Positions 34,740 to 43,177 of a DNA stretch of 64,000 bases are shown piece by piece. The position numbers and the translations under genes were made by a program. Position 1 is the first letter of the stretch; each line of letters opens with the position of its first letter. This DNA is from Owenweeksia sp048267305 (GTDB taxonomy: Bacteria > Bacteroidota > Bacteroidia > Flavobacteriales > Schleiferiaceae). The stretch is taken from assembly GCA_048267305.1 (NCBI GenBank), contig JBLWXT010000001.1:186001-250000 (forward strand), given 5' to 3'. The notes under the pieces are model-generated. The model did no database searches and was not told where the DNA came from. It was given only the letters and a program-made list of their open reading frames with translations.

Positions 34740-35207
34740 TTAATCATCACATTGCCCAAAGTCTTGGATTGGTTTTAGCTCTCCGTTTCTAATTACATAA
34801 GGTCGTGTAATACATTTCAAATCTGTAATAAGGGAGTCATACGAGTATTTACAGGTGGCCAGCGCTGATGCAGAATCAGCCCACAGCTGGCGTTTGAAAG
34901 GTAGTTTCAGATCATCAAAGTAGACGCTATCATTTATAAATACAAATCTTAAGCTGTCTAAATCTACCAGCTAGTGTGTTGAGTCATTGTTGAGCTGTAC
35001 TCTAAAATTCTGAATGTTGACGGGAGTGCCCGGACTTAGCGAGTCAATTTGATAAATGGTATGGCACGGATCTACAGTAAATTTTGCTCCATACGCCTGA
35101 AGAAGGATTACCGAGGTTAAAGGATTTCCGATTTTATTTGAAATATTGCAAGAGGAGAGGTTGAGGATAAAAGCGAGCAGAGTTAGCTTTAAAAACCTTG
35201 ACGGCAT
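34740..35207 (-). pseudogene. Lipoprotein gene interrupted by an in-frame amber codon
   Basis: From the ATG at 35205-35207 (an earlier one lies at 35228) the frame encodes a lipoprotein signal MPSRFLKLTLLAFILNLSSC and about 78 residues, then meets TAG at 34971-34973. Reading straight on in the same frame gives another 76 codons of equally protein-like sequence (LVDLDSLRFVFINDSVYFDD... to CDD) before TAA at 34740-34742. Cysteines continue across the break. A single C-to-T change of CAG would create the stop. No similarity to a named family is recognised. Confidence 0.65.
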
Positions 35208-35331
35208 GTTAGTAAACATAAATTGCAAAATAATCTGTAGTAAGAATTGTAACTGGCTTTTATCATTTTTTTATTCTCAACAAAACATTTGCTTTGCAAC
35301 TTCATTATGTACCAAGCAATCTTTCACTACA

Positions 35332-35877
35332 ATGAAAATATATACCAAGAGAGGGGATAAGGGCGAAACGTCATTAATAGGCGGCAGCCGCGTGAGCAAA
35401 ACGCACGATCGCATAGAGGCGTATGGCACTGTAGATGAATTAAACTCTGTGGTTGGCGTAATACGTGATACTGCTACATTTAAGGGCATTGACCAGGTTT
35501 TAGTAGATATCCAGAATAGGCTTTTTACTATTGGTTCGGAGTTGGCTTCAACGCCTGATAGCAAAATGCAAATTCCAAAACTGGAGGAAAGTGATATTGA
35601 GGTGTTGGAGACGGAAATGGACAGAATGGATGAACATTTACCTGAATTAAAGAATTTTATATTGCCGGGAGGAGACCTTACGGCATCGCATTGCCATGTA
35701 GCACGCTGCGTTTGCCGCAGGGCTGAGCGAAGAGTTGTTGGCTTAACCAGTGATACAGTAGTTGACGAGAGAATAATACGTTACCTCAATCGTTTGAGCG
35801 ATTATCTCTTTACCCTGGCGCGCTATTATACCTTTCGCCATGGTGGAATTGAAACGGAGTGGAAGACAAGGAAATAG
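35332..35877 (+). CDS. Cob(I)alamin adenosyltransferase, PduO/MMAB type
   Basis: 181 residues from the ATG at 35332; the frame opens earlier at 35146 but MKIYTKRGDKGETSLIGG is the standard family start. The ATP-binding N-terminus T-K-x-G-D-x-G-x-T, DELNSVVG, and the helix VCRRAERRVVGL with catalytic Arg residues are all present. It makes adenosylcobalamin from cob(I)alamin for B12-dependent mutases. No riboswitch is visible upstream. Confidence 0.93.
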   Translation: MKIYTKRGDKGETSLIGGSRVSKTHDRIEAYGTVDELNSVVGVIRDTATFKGIDQVLVDIQNRLFTIGSELASTPDSKMQIPKLEESDIEVLETEMDRMDEHLPELKNFILPGGDLTASHCHVARCVCRRAERRVVGLTSDTVVDERIIRYLNRLSDYLFTLARYYTFRHGGIETEWKTRK

Positions 35878-35905
35878 CAAATTTCCCAAATACAAAAAAA
35901 CAAGC

Positions 35906-35935
35906 TTGGAAAAGTGATCTAAAAAATTACTTTTG
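35906..35935 (+). promoter_or_regulatory. Bacteroidota-type promoter of the DUF2795 gene
   Basis: TTG (35906-35908), 19-nt spacer, TACTTTTG (35928-35935): an exact match to the -33/-7 consensus at the preferred spacing, 23 bp before the ATG. Confidence 0.65.
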
Positions 35936-35958
35936 CAAAAAATAAACAAGGATTTAAT

Positions 35959-36183
35959 ATGTACTGGACTTTAGAACTAGCAAGCTATTTAAGTGATGCG
36001 CCATGGCCTGCCACAAAGGATGAGCTCATTGACTTTTCTATTCGAACCGGTGCTCCTTTAGAAGTTGTGGAAAACCTCCAGGCAATGGAAGAGGAGGAGG
36101 AAGAGGTTTATGAGAGTATTGAGGACATTTGGCCGGATTATCCATCGGAGGAAGATTTTCTCTGGAACGAAGATGAATATTAG
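35959..36183 (+). CDS. DUF2795 family small acidic protein
   Basis: 74 residues. The N-terminus (MYWTLELASYLSDAPWPATKDELIDFSIRTGAPLEVVENL in outline) is the DUF2795 domain, a short helical fold; the C-terminus is a glutamate-rich acidic stretch ending in W-N-E-D-E-Y. Widespread in Bacteroidota, function unknown. It has its own promoter and terminator, so it is monocistronic. Confidence 0.85.
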   Translation: MYWTLELASYLSDAPWPATKDELIDFSIRTGAPLEVVENLQAMEEEEEEVYESIEDIWPDYPSEEDFLWNEDEY

Positions 36184-36213
36184 CGCGCATTGGCTTTAGC
36201 GTAAATAAAATAG

Positions 36214-36250
36214 AAAACCCCTTGTCGTAATTGGCAAGGGGTTTTGTTTT
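36214..36250 (+). terminator. Terminator after the DUF2795 gene
   Basis: AAAACCCCTTG (36214-36224) pairs perfectly with CAAGGGGTTTT (36235-36245), followed by GTTTT. With A-runs on one side and T-runs on the other it may act in both directions. Confidence 0.85.
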
Positions 36251-36392
36251 TTAAGACCTTTAAATCTTATAAAGGGTAAGTTTTAGCCATTGAAATAAAC
36301 TTGCATAGGCTTCTAGATACCTCTCTTTTTAGGAGGTGACAGGTGTGAGAAGGCGCGCGATTCTTTTCCTTTAATGTTTTTGGAGATGAGGT

Positions 36393-36421
36393 AAAAAAAA
36401 ACCGGCTCTTTGCAGAACCGG
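36393..36421 (-). terminator. Terminator after the OmpA lipoprotein gene
   Basis: On the minus strand CCGGTTCT and AGAGCCGG pair (one G-T) around a GCAA tetraloop of the stable GNRA class, followed by a run of T (complement of 36393-36401). Confidence 0.85.
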
Positions 36422-36443
36422 ATTTTGAAATGTGTGATGGATT

Positions 36444-37280
36444 TTACTTTGAAGCGTCTTTCATTCCCTGCTCAACCATACCGTAAAACTCATCGAGTTT
36501 TGGCAGTATGATAATGCGTGTTCTGCGGTTTGCGGCACGACCCTCCTTGGTGTCGTTGGTAGAAACAGGAACATAGTAACTGCGACCGGCAGCAGTCATG
36601 CGTTCTGGTTTTACCTTATAGTCGTTTTGAAGAACCCTTACAATAGAAGTGGCGCGCTTTACACTTAAGTCCCAGTTGTCTTGCAATACAGCGTTTTGGA
36701 TAGAAACGTTGTCGGTATGACCTTCAACCATAATATCCATGTTTGGCTTGTTATTTACCACTTTGGCTACTTTTCCGAGTACATCTTTTGCTGCATCGCT
36801 CACTTGGTAGCTACCGCTTTTAAACAAAAGCTTGTCTGAGATAGAGATAAATACCACACCCTTCTCAACATTGATCTGTATATCCTCATCACTCATGTTT
36901 CCTAACACACCCTTAAGGCTTGTTACAAGGGCAATAGTTACAGAGTCTTTTTTGGAAAGGGCATCGTTAAGAGTTTTAATACGTAGATCTTTCTCTTTAA
37001 TGCTCTCTAAGGATTTCTCCATGTTTTCAGCTTCCTTCTTGCTTAAGGTGGCAAGGTTACCCACGTTGTTCAGCAATTGATAGTTTACGCCTTTTAGGTA
37101 ATCTATTTCTTTTTTGCGGTTTTCGCGATCGTCAAGGCACTCGGCAAGCTTAAGTTTAGCTGTGCTGTAAGCATCTTCGGTTTCCTGATTTTTAGTTTGA
37201 AGAGCGGTGTATTTCTTTTTAGAAACACATGAACTCATAAGGGCAACAATTAAAACAGGTGCTAAGAAAACTTTCTTCAT
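36444..37280 (-). CDS. OmpA-family peptidoglycan-binding lipoprotein
   Basis: 278 residues. Lipobox LMSSC at about 14-18; long coiled coil (about 25-120, many K/E/L heptads); C-terminal OmpA domain with LLFKSGSYQVSDAAKDVLGKVA, IMVEGHTDNVSI, and NWDLSVKRATSIVRVLQ...RRTRIIILP. The T-D and R residues that bind diaminopimelate are present. It should tether the outer membrane to peptidoglycan, like Pal but with a helical spacer. Confidence 0.92.
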   Translation of the reverse strand: MKKVFLAPVLIVALMSSCVSKKKYTALQTKNQETEDAYSTAKLKLAECLDDRENRKKEIDYLKGVNYQLLNNVGNLATLSKKEAENMEKSLESIKEKDLRIKTLNDALSKKDSVTIALVTSLKGVLGNMSDEDIQINVEKGVVFISISDKLLFKSGSYQVSDAAKDVLGKVAKVVNNKPNMDIMVEGHTDNVSIQNAVLQDNWDLSVKRATSIVRVLQNDYKVKPERMTAAGRSYYVPVSTNDTKEGRAANRRTRIIILPKLDEFYGMVEQGMKDASK

Positions 37281-37494
37281 TGTAAATTGAAATGTGGTTA
37301 AAAAAAATAATTATTGTCAGTTTTTCAGTTTGGGCTGATAATGCGTGCTGCATAAAAACACCGGCTGCCCTTATCCAAAAACTCTGCCTAATACCAAAAG
37401 TGCTGCTTATCGGACGAAAGTCCTTGTTTTTCCTTTCATTTTGAAAATAAAAAAATCCTTGCCCTACTTTTTTGGTGAGTCTTCAGGTTCATCG

Positions 37495-38361
37495 TCAATT
37501 GATGATTTCATTTACATTGCTGTAAATGGTGGTGGCCAGTTCATCCGTTGGCAGGTCGTTGGAGTCTGTTCCAAAAGGATCTTCAATTTCTTCGGCAATA
37601 AGCTCGAGGCTCGCCAGGGCATAAAAGGTAAATACGGTTATGAAGATAACGGAGTATCCAAAATCTGTAACAAAGCCAAATGGCATGGAGATGATGTACA
37701 CAAAAATGAACTTCTTTATAAAGATATTGTAGGTGTAGGGAATCGGGGTTTTTTTGATTCGTTCACAGGCGCCACAGATGTCGGTAAAGGCATTAAGATC
37801 TTGTAACATGGCCAGATAAGCTCCCTCGCTTATGTGTTTATCCTGATAAATGGCCAGTATTCGGTTTTGCATGGCATTAGCCAAATGGTTTGGTACATGC
37901 TTGCCAACTTTTTGCTTATTCATAAATGAGGGTAAGAGCAGCACCAGCTCTTCCCTGGATGCCGTTCGCAGGTGATCCTTAAGCACAGAGGCATATAGGC
38001 CAATCATTTCCTTTAGTTCCTTTCTGCGCTGAGTTTCACTATCAGGTAAAAAGGCATTTATTTTTAAAGAAAGATTACGACTAACATTTACCAGGGCACC
38101 CCATTGCTTTCTGCCTTCCCACCATCGGTCGTAGGCAGTGTTGGTTCTGAAAACCAGTAAAAGTGAAAGTACAAATCCCAGTAATGAGTGCACAAGTGTG
38201 GTGCTGGCATACTTAAGATTATAAACTTCAATTTCAATAAAGGCAACTATGGCGCTAAAGAGTGCGATAGACACCATCACCCAGAATAATGTCCTAAAAG
38301 TCTCTTGTTTGTGGAACTTAAAAATAAGGCCGAACCAGTTCTTGGGATTGTATGTAACCAT
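37495..38361 (-). CDS. Bestrophin-family anion channel (UPF0187)
   Basis: 288 residues. Bestrophin motifs are YNPKNWFGLIFKFHKQETFRTLF, LLGFVLSLLLVFRTNTAYDRWWEGRKQWGALVNVSR in outline, and C-terminal IPYTYNIFIKKF...EIEDPFGTDSNDLPTDEL, the D/E-P-F-G calcium-clasp-like region. Pentameric chloride or cation channel in the inner membrane. Length fits bacterial members. Confidence 0.93.
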   Translation of the reverse strand: MVTYNPKNWFGLIFKFHKQETFRTLFWVMVSIALFSAIVAFIEIEVYNLKYASTTLVHSLLGFVLSLLLVFRTNTAYDRWWEGRKQWGALVNVSRNLSLKINAFLPDSETQRRKELKEMIGLYASVLKDHLRTASREELVLLLPSFMNKQKVGKHVPNHLANAMQNRILAIYQDKHISEGAYLAMLQDLNAFTDICGACERIKKTPIPYTYNIFIKKFIFVYIISMPFGFVTDFGYSVIFITVFTFYALASLELIAEEIEDPFGTDSNDLPTDELATTIYSNVNEIIN

Positions 38362-38479
38362 AGTTTGTATTTGAAGTGGGCTAAAATATAAACATTAGGA
38401 TTTTATACCAGCTCCGCCAAATCGTCATAAAGTTTTAATAGGCACGTTTTTAGTTTGGAAGTTGCGCATTAAATATGGC

Positions 38480-38487
38480 TAAATTTG
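38480..38487 (+). promoter_or_regulatory. Putative -7 element of the secA promoter
   Basis: TAAATTTG matches TAnnTTTG exactly, 21 bp before the secA ATG. Two TTG triplets upstream give spacings of 15 or 22 nt, so the -33 is not ideal. Confidence 0.45.
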
Positions 38488-38508
38488 ACGCCCCTGTAAA
38501 AAGACAAT

Positions 38509-41500
38509 ATGCTTAATAATATTATAGAGAAGCTCTTCGGCTCAAAGAGTGGTAGAGATATAAAGGAACTAAAACCAATAGTTGATAAGGTTAATGCCGA
38601 ATTCGAGAAACTACAATCCTTAAATAACGATGAGTTAAGGGCAAAAACGGCCGAATTCAGAAAGCGCATAGCTGACAATATAGCCGAGCAAACCAATCGG
38701 ATTGAAGAAATAAAGGGCAAAATTGAAACGGAAGAGAATATAGAGATGAAAGAGGCTCTATATGTGGAGATTGATGGCTTGGAGATTGCCGCACGCGATA
38801 AAACGGAAGATCTTTTAAAGGAATTATTACCGGAAGCATTTGCCGTGGTAAAGGAAACTTCAAGACGTTTTGCATCAGGTGAACCGCTGGAGGTTACCGC
38901 ATCTCCATTTGATATGGAGGTTTCAAGATTTTCGGATGCCGTATCCCTCAATGGAGAAAAAGCCATTTGGAACAATAGCTGGACAGCTGCCGGAGCTCAG
39001 ATAAAATGGGAAATGGTACACTATGATGTGCAGCTTATTGGTGGTTCTGTTTTGCACAATGGCTCCATTGCAGAGATGGCCACTGGTGAGGGTAAAACCC
39101 TGGTGGCTACATTACCGGTTTATCTCAATGCCCTTCCCGGAAAAGGTGTACACCTTGTAACGGTAAACGATTATCTCGCACGAAGAGACTCAGAGTGGAT
39201 GGCACCTATTTTCCAGTTTCATGGCTTGAGCATTGACTGTATTGATAAGCACCGCCCAAATTCTGAAGAACGTAAAAAAGCCTATCAGGCGGATATCACC
39301 TATGGAACCAACAACGAGTTTGGTTTCGATTACCTGCGTGATAATATGGCCCGCAGCACAGAGGATTTAGTGCAGCGCCCACACAATTATGCTATTGTTG
39401 ATGAGGTGGATTCGGTGTTGATTGATGATGCCCGTACACCTCTTATCATATCGGGGCCAACCCCTCAGGGCGATAAACAGGAGTTTGAACAGCTTAAGCC
39501 CCATGTAATCCGTTTGGTGGAGGCTCAAAAGGCATTGGTAGCCAAAGAGCTAAAAGAAGCTAAGCAGCTTATTGCCAGCAGCGATAAAAAAGATAAGGAA
39601 GAAGGAGCGGTAAAATTACTCCGTGCCCACAGAGGTTTGCCTAAAACCAAGGCCCTTATAAAGTTCTTGAGTGAAGATGGTATGCGTACCCTTCTCCAAA
39701 AAACGGAGAACAACTTTATGGCTGAGCAGATGAAGAATATGCACATCATTGATGATGAGCTCTACTTCACGATTGACGAAAAGCAAAATCAGATTGACCT
39801 TACCGATAAAGGTATCGATCTGCTTTCCGAAAAAACCGAGCGCGATTTCTTCATTATGCCAGACATCTCCATGGCATTGGCTGAATTGGAGCAAGCCGGA
39901 CATGAGGGAATTGAAAAAGCGGAGAAGAAAGAAGAGTTGATGCGCAACTTTAGCATTAAAAGTGAGCGCATCCATACCATGAACCAACTGCTAAAGGCCT
40001 TTGCACTTTTTGAAAAGGATACCGAGTATGTGGTGATGGACAATAAGGTGAAGATTGTAGATGAGCAAACCGGCCGTATTATGGAAGGTCGTAGATATTC
40101 TGACGGACTTCATCAGGCCATTGAAGCCAAGGAAAATGTAAAGATTGAGGCTGCCACACAAACCTATGCCACTGTTACACTCCAGAATTATTTCAGGATG
40201 TACAATAAGCTGAGCGGTATGACCGGTACAGCGGAAACGGAGGCGGGTGAATTCTTTGACATCTATAAACTGGAGGTAACTGTAATACCTACCAACCGCC
40301 CAATAGCACGTGATGATCGCCAGGATTTGGTTTTTAAAACCAAGCGTGAAAAGTATAATGCGGTAATTGAAGAAATAAACGAACTGGTAAATCAAGGCCG
40401 TCCGGTGTTGGTGGGTACCACTTCCGTGGAGATATCTGAATTGCTGGGCAGGGCACTTTCCCTGCGCAAGATCAGGCACAATGTGCTTAACGCTAAGCTT
40501 CACCAAAAGGAAGCGGAAATTGTGGCAGAAGCTGGTCAGCCGGGTACGGTAACTATTGCTACCAACATGGCTGGTAGGGGTACTGATATTAAGCTTACAC
40601 CAGAGAGCAAGGCCGCAGGTGGTTTGGCCATTGTAGGTACTGAGCGCCACGACAGTCGTAGGGTAGACAGGCAGTTGCGCGGACGTGCCGGTCGTCAGGG
40701 AGATCCTGGTAGCTCGCAGTTTTTTGTGTCGCTGGAAGATAACCTGATGCGCCTTTTCAATTCAGAGCGCGTGGCTAAACTGATGGATCGCATGGGCCTC
40801 AAGGAGGGAGAGGTTATCCAGCACAGCATGGTTTCCAAATCCATTGAAAGAGCACAGAAGAAAGTTGAGGAAAACAATTTTGGAAGTCGTAAGCGTCTTT
40901 TGGAGTTTGATGATGTAATGAACTCTCAACGTGAGGTTATCTATAAGCGCAGAAGGCACGCCCTTTATGGTGAACGTCTTCAGGTAGATATCGCCAACAT
41001 GTTTTATGATACCTGTCAGAGCATTATAGACGAAACCCAGCCTGCGAGGGAATATGACACGTTTCAGCTGGAATTGATGCGTGTGTTTACCATGGAAAGC
41101 CCGGTATCAGAAGAAGAATTTCTGAAAATGCCACAGGCAGAACTGGTGCATAAGGTGTATGAAAGTGCCCTGCATACCTATTCTGATAAGAACATCAGGA
41201 TAGCTCGTATGGCCATGCCTGTTATCAAAAATGTATATCAAAATCAGGATAATAAATTTGAGAATATTGTGGTTCCATTTACGGATGGTACCAAGGGGCT
41301 GCAGGTTGTAACTAATCTTGAAAAAGCCTATAAGAGTGAAGGACGTCAGCTTATTCGTGATTTTGAAAAGAACATCATCCTCGCGATGATTGATGATAGC
41401 TGGAAAGAACACCTTAGAGATATGGATGACTTGCGCCAGAGTGTGCAGGGAGCTGTTTACGAACAAAAGGATCCATTGCTTATTTACAAGTTTGAGGCAT

Positions 41501-41847
41501 TCGAGCTTTTCCGTGCGATGATTGATAAGAGTAACCGTGAGATAGCCTCATTCCTCTTTAAAGGTCAGTTGCCAAGCCAGGATAGCAGTCAGGTACAGCA
41601 AGCTCAGGCACCAAGGCGTACTAACTACGATAATTTGCAAACATCACATGATGATCTTTCGGCCGGAGGCGGTGGGGAATCTGCGCCACAGGAGCAGCCA
41701 AAGGCCCAGCCAGTGGTGAATGAGAAAACTTATGGACGAAATGATTTGGTTACAATTCAAAATGTGGCAACCGGAGAAAAGAAGGAGATCAAATACAAAA
41801 AGGCTGAAAGTATGGTCTCCAGCCGACAATGGATAATTATTGAATAA
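38509..41847 (+). CDS. secA: Preprotein translocase ATPase SecA
   Basis: 1112 residues, about 200 more than E. coli SecA, through insertions usual in Bacteroidota (for example the charged stretch around 340-380). Walker A lies in MATGEGKTLVATLP, Walker B IVDEVDSVLIDDARTPLIISG, and the helicase motif TNMAGRGTDIKL. Its C-terminus has a low-complexity Q/A/P linker and ends SSRQWIIIE; the C-terminal zinc motif (CxCx8CH) is absent. It drives Sec-dependent export, on which the many signal-peptide proteins here depend. Confidence 0.98.
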   Translation: MLNNIIEKLFGSKSGRDIKELKPIVDKVNAEFEKLQSLNNDELRAKTAEFRKRIADNIAEQTNRIEEIKGKIETEENIEMKEALYVEIDGLEIAARDKTEDLLKELLPEAFAVVKETSRRFASGEPLEVTASPFDMEVSRFSDAVSLNGEKAIWNNSWTAAGAQIKWEMVHYDVQLIGGSVLHNGSIAEMATGEGKTLVATLPVYLNALPGKGVHLVTVNDYLARRDSEWMAPIFQFHGLSIDCIDKHRPNSEERKKAYQADITYGTNNEFGFDYLRDNMARSTEDLVQRPHNYAIVDEVDSVLIDDARTPLIISGPTPQGDKQEFEQLKPHVIRLVEAQKALVAKELKEAKQLIASSDKKDKEEGAVKLLRAHRGLPKTKALIKFLSEDGMRTLLQKTENNFMAEQMKNMHIIDDELYFTIDEKQNQIDLTDKGIDLLSEKTERDFFIMPDISMALAELEQAGHEGIEKAEKKEELMRNFSIKSERIHTMNQLLKAFALFEKDTEYVVMDNKVKIVDEQTGRIMEGRRYSDGLHQAIEAKENVKIEAATQTYATVTLQNYFRMYNKLSGMTGTAETEAGEFFDIYKLEVTVIPTNRPIARDDRQDLVFKTKREKYNAVIEEINELVNQGRPVLVGTTSVEISELLGRALSLRKIRHNVLNAKLHQKEAEIVAEAGQPGTVTIATNMAGRGTDIKLTPESKAAGGLAIVGTERHDSRRVDRQLRGRAGRQGDPGSSQFFVSLEDNLMRLFNSERVAKLMDRMGLKEGEVIQHSMVSKSIERAQKKVEENNFGSRKRLLEFDDVMNSQREVIYKRRRHALYGERLQVDIANMFYDTCQSIIDETQPAREYDTFQLELMRVFTMESPVSEEEFLKMPQAELVHKVYESALHTYSDKNIRIARMAMPVIKNVYQNQDNKFENIVVPFTDGTKGLQVVTNLEKAYKSEGRQLIRDFEKNIILAMIDDSWKEHLRDMDDLRQSVQGAVYEQKDPLLIYKFEAFELFRAMIDKSNREIASFLFKGQLPSQDSSQVQQAQAPRRTNYDNLQTSHDDLSAGGGGESAPQEQPKAQPVVNEKTYGRNDLVTIQNVATGEKKEIKYKKAESMVSSRQWIIIE

Positions 41848-41852
41848 TCATG

Positions 41853-41886
41853 AAAATCCTCACTTTTTTAAAGTGGGGATTTTTTA
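41853..41886 (+). terminator. Terminator after secA
   Basis: AAAATCCTCACTTT (41853-41866) pairs with AAAGTGGGGATTTT (41870-41883) with one G-T, ending in a T-run; loop of three T. Confidence 0.85.
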
Positions 41887-41962
41887 TTTGAGAGATTTTC
41901 CCCTTTTCGGGAACAAAGAGGCGCTAATTCTATTAACTTAGTTAGAAATAAATCAATCCATT

Positions 41963-42427
41963 ATGAAAAGATATTTTTTACTTCCCTCGCTTGTAGTTGT
42001 GGGGCTAATGTTTAGCTCATGTAAATCAACCATTACCGCTCAAAAGGTAGTTAAGCAAGAAGAAAAGGCTCGGGAGGAACTGAGTGATGCTCACGAAGAA
42101 CTTGTGAAATTAGCTCAAATGAAAGAGCAGTATTCTGTGGATGGAATACAAACTCAAATTGATGCATTAAAAAAGCGTCAGAAGGAAATTAAGAAGGATA
42201 TTAAAAAGCTGGAGGGCGTGTCAACCGATGCTGCAAAGGATGGTACCGGAGGCCTGGTGAAAAATCTTGAAAAGGAAAGTGCCAGCCTTGGTAAAAAGAT
42301 TTCCGATCTTGAAGGCATGCCAAAAGAGAATTGGGCAAAGGCTATTGAAGCAATTAATCAAAGTGTTGCCAACCTTGAACAGCAGATTGCTACAATCACT
42401 CAAAACCTCGATCGCTCAGCAGAATAG
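41963..42427 (+). CDS. Coiled-coil lipoprotein
   Basis: 154 residues, lipobox LMFSSC, then almost entirely charged heptads (EEKAREELSDAHEELVKLA; IDALKKRQKEIKKDIKKLEG; VANLEQQIATITQNL). No enzyme motif. Reminiscent of small periplasmic coiled-coil lipoproteins (Lpp-like spacers) but not a family I recognise. Confidence 0.75.
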   Translation: MKRYFLLPSLVVVGLMFSSCKSTITAQKVVKQEEKAREELSDAHEELVKLAQMKEQYSVDGIQTQIDALKKRQKEIKKDIKKLEGVSTDAAKDGTGGLVKNLEKESASLGKKISDLEGMPKENWAKAIEAINQSVANLEQQIATITQNLDRSAE

Positions 42428-42460
42428 GCTTTAAAAAGATCATTGAGGTGATATCTACAG

Positions 42461-42489
42461 CCCTGCCACTTTTGTGTCAGGGTTTTTTT
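42461..42489 (+). terminator. Terminator after the coiled-coil lipoprotein gene
   Basis: CCCTGcCAC pairs with GTGtCAGGG around TTTT, followed by seven T (42483-42489). Confidence 0.85.
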
Positions 42490-42556
42490 ATTTTTAATAT
42501 TGAGGCAACGCTTTATTAATCTTGTCGTCAATAAATCAGGTACATCGTAATATACA

Positions 42557-43177
42557 TTGAATTCTAAACCAGAACATAGCATCCGAATAGAAGATCTGGG
42601 AGGCCTTTTGCAACCAAAAGAATTCCTATTGATAAACTCTGAGCAAGAACTTATTGCCGCATGCAGAGCGGGAAAGCGCGTTGCCCAGCGAAGAGTTTAT
42701 GAGCTTTTTGCGGGTAAGATGGTAAATGTATGCAGGAGATATGCCAGGGACTATGAACAGGCACAGGATTTTATGCATGATGGCTTTATAAAGGTTTTTC
42801 TCAACATGCAAAAGTTTAGGGGAGAATCTTCTCTTGAAACCTGGATTACCAGAATTATGATTAACAACAGCATTTCTGCCATTAAAAAAGAAGTGCGAAG
42901 AGGAATAAAAGTAAATATTGATGACGTAAAGTTGAAGGATAGTGAAACCTTTGATTATGAACTTGAGGAAAGACAGTCAATATCTGCAAAGCATGTATTT
43001 GATACACTTGATGAATTGCCCATGGGATACAAAACAGTGCTCAGCTTATACATACTTGACGGATATACTCATAAGGAGATAGGTGATCAGCTTGGTATAT
43101 CAGAAGGCACCTCAAAAAGCCAACTGGCCAAGGCTAAGAAATTATTAGCAAAAAAATTGAAAGACAAGTACCAGTGA
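42557..43177 (+). CDS. RNA polymerase sigma factor, sigma-70/ECF type
   Basis: 206 residues if the TTG at 42557 is used; a TTG at 42629 would also keep both domains. Region 2 is visible (AQDFMHDGFIKVFLNMQKFRGESSLETWITRIMINN) and region 4 (FDTLDELPMGYKTVLSLYILDGYTHKEIGDQLGISEGTSKSQLAKAKKLL in outline). Regions 1 and 3 are absent, so it is an ECF-like alternative factor. The stop overlaps the next start (GTGA), linking it tightly to the envelope protein that follows. Confidence 0.92.
   Translation: MNSKPEHSIRIEDLGGLLQPKEFLLINSEQELIAACRAGKRVAQRRVYELFAGKMVNVCRRYARDYEQAQDFMHDGFIKVFLNMQKFRGESSLETWITRIMINNSISAIKKEVRRGIKVNIDDVKLKDSETFDYELEERQSISAKHVFDTLDELPMGYKTVLSLYILDGYTHKEIGDQLGISEGTSKSQLAKAKKLLAKKLKDKYQ

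Noticed and set aside
35146..35331. 62-codon N-terminal extension of the cobalamin adenosyltransferase
   Set aside because: It runs antisense over the broken lipoprotein gene, and MKIYTKRGDKG is the normal family start.
35207..35331. Cobalamin riboswitch upstream of the adenosyltransferase
   Set aside because: The 125 bp show no B12-box text or the required multi-stem layout.
37345..37806. 153-codon plus-strand frame opposite the bestrophin 3' end
   Set aside because: It lies antisense to a clear bestrophin gene, has no motif, and its composition is that of a complementary-strand shadow.
39991..40650. 219-codon minus-strand frame inside secA
   Set aside because: Antisense to the conserved SecA ATPase core; no independent signal or motif.
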